From Hydrogenophaga crassostreae (GTDB lineage: Bacteria > Pseudomonadota > Gammaproteobacteria > Burkholderiales > Burkholderiaceae_C), in NCBI RefSeq assembly GCF_001761385.1, contig NZ_CP017476.1, forward strand, positions 2,221,501-2,285,500: a stretch of 64,000 nt of DNA, in the 5' to 3' direction. The notes beneath the pieces were generated by a model. It saw nothing but the letters and a program-made list of their open reading frames with translations. It did not search any database and was not told the DNA's origin. Below, one piece after another: positions 63,266 through 64,000 of this stretch. Made by a program: the position numbers and the translations under genes. Every line of letters starts with the position of its first letter. Within the stretch, counting starts at the first letter, position 1.

Positions 63266-63628
63266 ATGAAGCTTTTCAGTTTTCCCGCCTTCGCCATTGA
63301 AAAGGCCATCGCCAAGCGCATGCTGACCTTGATGTCGCCCCACAAGGAATGGTTTGCGCAGCGTTGGGCGCAAAAACCGTACAAAAAGAGCTTTGTGGAA
63401 AACAAGGCCATGCCGCTGGTGACCTTGCTCGCCAAAGGCAAAACTTGGGACGATGAAACCTTCAATGCCGAAATGCTTGCTTGGGACGTACTGTTCTATG
63501 ACGCGGAGGTGGAGGTGTTGCGTCCTTTGATCGAAGGCGACGGCCTGCTGCAGTTGATGCAGAAAAACGTGCCTGCCGAACGCGTGCAGGCCTTGCTCGC
63601 CAAACTTGAATCCCAGCGGCACAGCTGA
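63266..63628 (+). CDS. Uncharacterised 120-residue protein between leuE and carB
   Basis: Soluble, mixed-charge protein (FSFPAFAIEKAIAKRMLTLM at the start; a WFAQRWAQKPYKKSF segment; helical C-terminus LLQLMQKNVPAERVQALLAK). No motif I recognise, no signal peptide. GGATCTC-type leader before ATG 63266. Codon usage and conserved-looking context support a real gene in the car operon; function unknown. Confidence 0.7.
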   Translation: MKLFSFPAFAIEKAIAKRMLTLMSPHKEWFAQRWAQKPYKKSFVENKAMPLVTLLAKGKTWDDETFNAEMLAWDVLFYDAEVEVLRPLIEGDGLLQLMQKNVPAERVQALLAKLESQRHS

Positions 63629-63684
63629 ACAACCGTCAGCCACGCCTGAACCGCATCGTCAGTTAGACAGAACGCAGACCCGCC

Positions 63685-64000
63685 ATGCCCAAAAGAACAG
63701 ATATCCAGACAGTCCTCATCATCGGCGCAGGCCCCATCATCATTGGTCAGGCCTGCGAGTTCGATTACTCCGGCGTGCAGGCTTGCAAGGCCTTGCGCGA
63801 AGAGGGCTACCGCGTGGTGCTGATCAACAGCAATCCTGCCACCATCATGACCGACCCGGCCACGGCCGACGTCACCTACATTGAGCCCATCACCTGGCAG
63901 ACGGTTGAAAAAATCATCGCCAAAGAGCGTCCGTTGTGTGAGGGTGGCTTCGCGATCCTGCCAACCATGGGTGGCCAGACCGCGCTGAACTGCGCGCTCG
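63685..64000 (+). CDS. carB: Carbamoyl-phosphate synthase large subunit (5' part; continues beyond the window)
   Basis: The first 105 residues of CarB, the synthetase subunit. MPKRTDIQTVLIIGAGPIII, GQACEFDYSGVQACKALREE and LINSNPATIMTDPA match the N-terminal carboxyphosphate domain; FAILPTMGGQTALN begins the ATP-grasp region. The 3' end lies past 64000. Confidence 0.95.
   Translation, partial: MPKRTDIQTVLIIGAGPIIIGQACEFDYSGVQACKALREEGYRVVLINSNPATIMTDPATADVTYIEPITWQTVEKIIAKERPLCEGGFAILPTMGGQTALNCAL

Overview
The window reads as chromosomal DNA of a GC-rich betaproteobacterium, order Burkholderiales, most likely family Comamonadaceae (Hydrogenophaga/Acidovorax-like; the genus cannot be fixed from sequence reading alone). 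The reasons are the betaproteobacterial order rpsB-tsf-pyrH-frr-uppS-cdsA-dxr-rseP-bamA-skp-lpxD-fabZ-lpxA-lpxB-rnhB, PHB-related genes (phaR, a 3-hydroxybutyrate dehydrogenase), a carA-leuE-orphan-carB arrangement, and a GC-rich repeat inside mfd of a type I associate with Comamonadaceae. Almost everything is housekeeping. I found no prophage, intact insertion sequence, CRISPR array, toxin-antitoxin pair or defence island.

Region 1 (1-12.8 kb): a truncated PPK2-type polyphosphate kinase behind a perfect FNR-type box, argA, a 1.1 kb stretch without a convincing gene, an orphan PAS sensor kinase, hrpA, a FecR-SPOR envelope protein, a methionine/kynurenine-type aminotransferase, and cysB and cbiX at the end of an lptF-lptG-cbiX-cysB operon. 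Region 2 (12.8-25.6 kb): lptFG divergent from pepA, then holC, an orphan lipoprotein ABC substrate-binding protein, cysQ, a DEDDy exonuclease, small conserved proteins, a DEAD-box helicase, a Sui1/YciH factor, a thioredoxin-like protein, serB, a DUF4405-like membrane protein and a decayed DMT-family transporter gene.

Region 3 (25.6-38 kb): mfd with an in-frame repeat insertion, ispDF, ompR-envZ with a palindromic promoter, a SIMPL-domain protein, 3-hydroxybutyrate dehydrogenase, an alpha/beta hydrolase and relA. Region 4 (38-45.5 kb): tRNA-Val(GAC), phaR, rimO, tRNA-Leu(CAG), rnr with an apparent 3' frameshift at a G7 tract, yggT, a bifunctional NAD(P)HX repair enzyme and a BON-LysM protein. 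Region 5 (45.5-61.2 kb): one long envelope and translation supercluster joining ribosomal protein S2, elongation factor Ts, UMP kinase, ribosome recycling, undecaprenyl-PP, CDP-diacylglycerol, MEP-pathway, outer-membrane biogenesis and lipid A genes, closing with rnhB and a SPOUT RNA methyltransferase. Region 6 (61.2-64 kb): carA, a leucine-efflux-type gene, a small orphan gene and the start of carB.

The most interesting signals are small: the FNR box before ppk2, the repeat absorbed in frame by mfd, the rnr G7 frame break, the ompR promoter palindrome, the structured rpsB leader, and the joining of sulfur/siroheme genes to the LPS exporter operon. I did not find a clearly novel multi-gene system.
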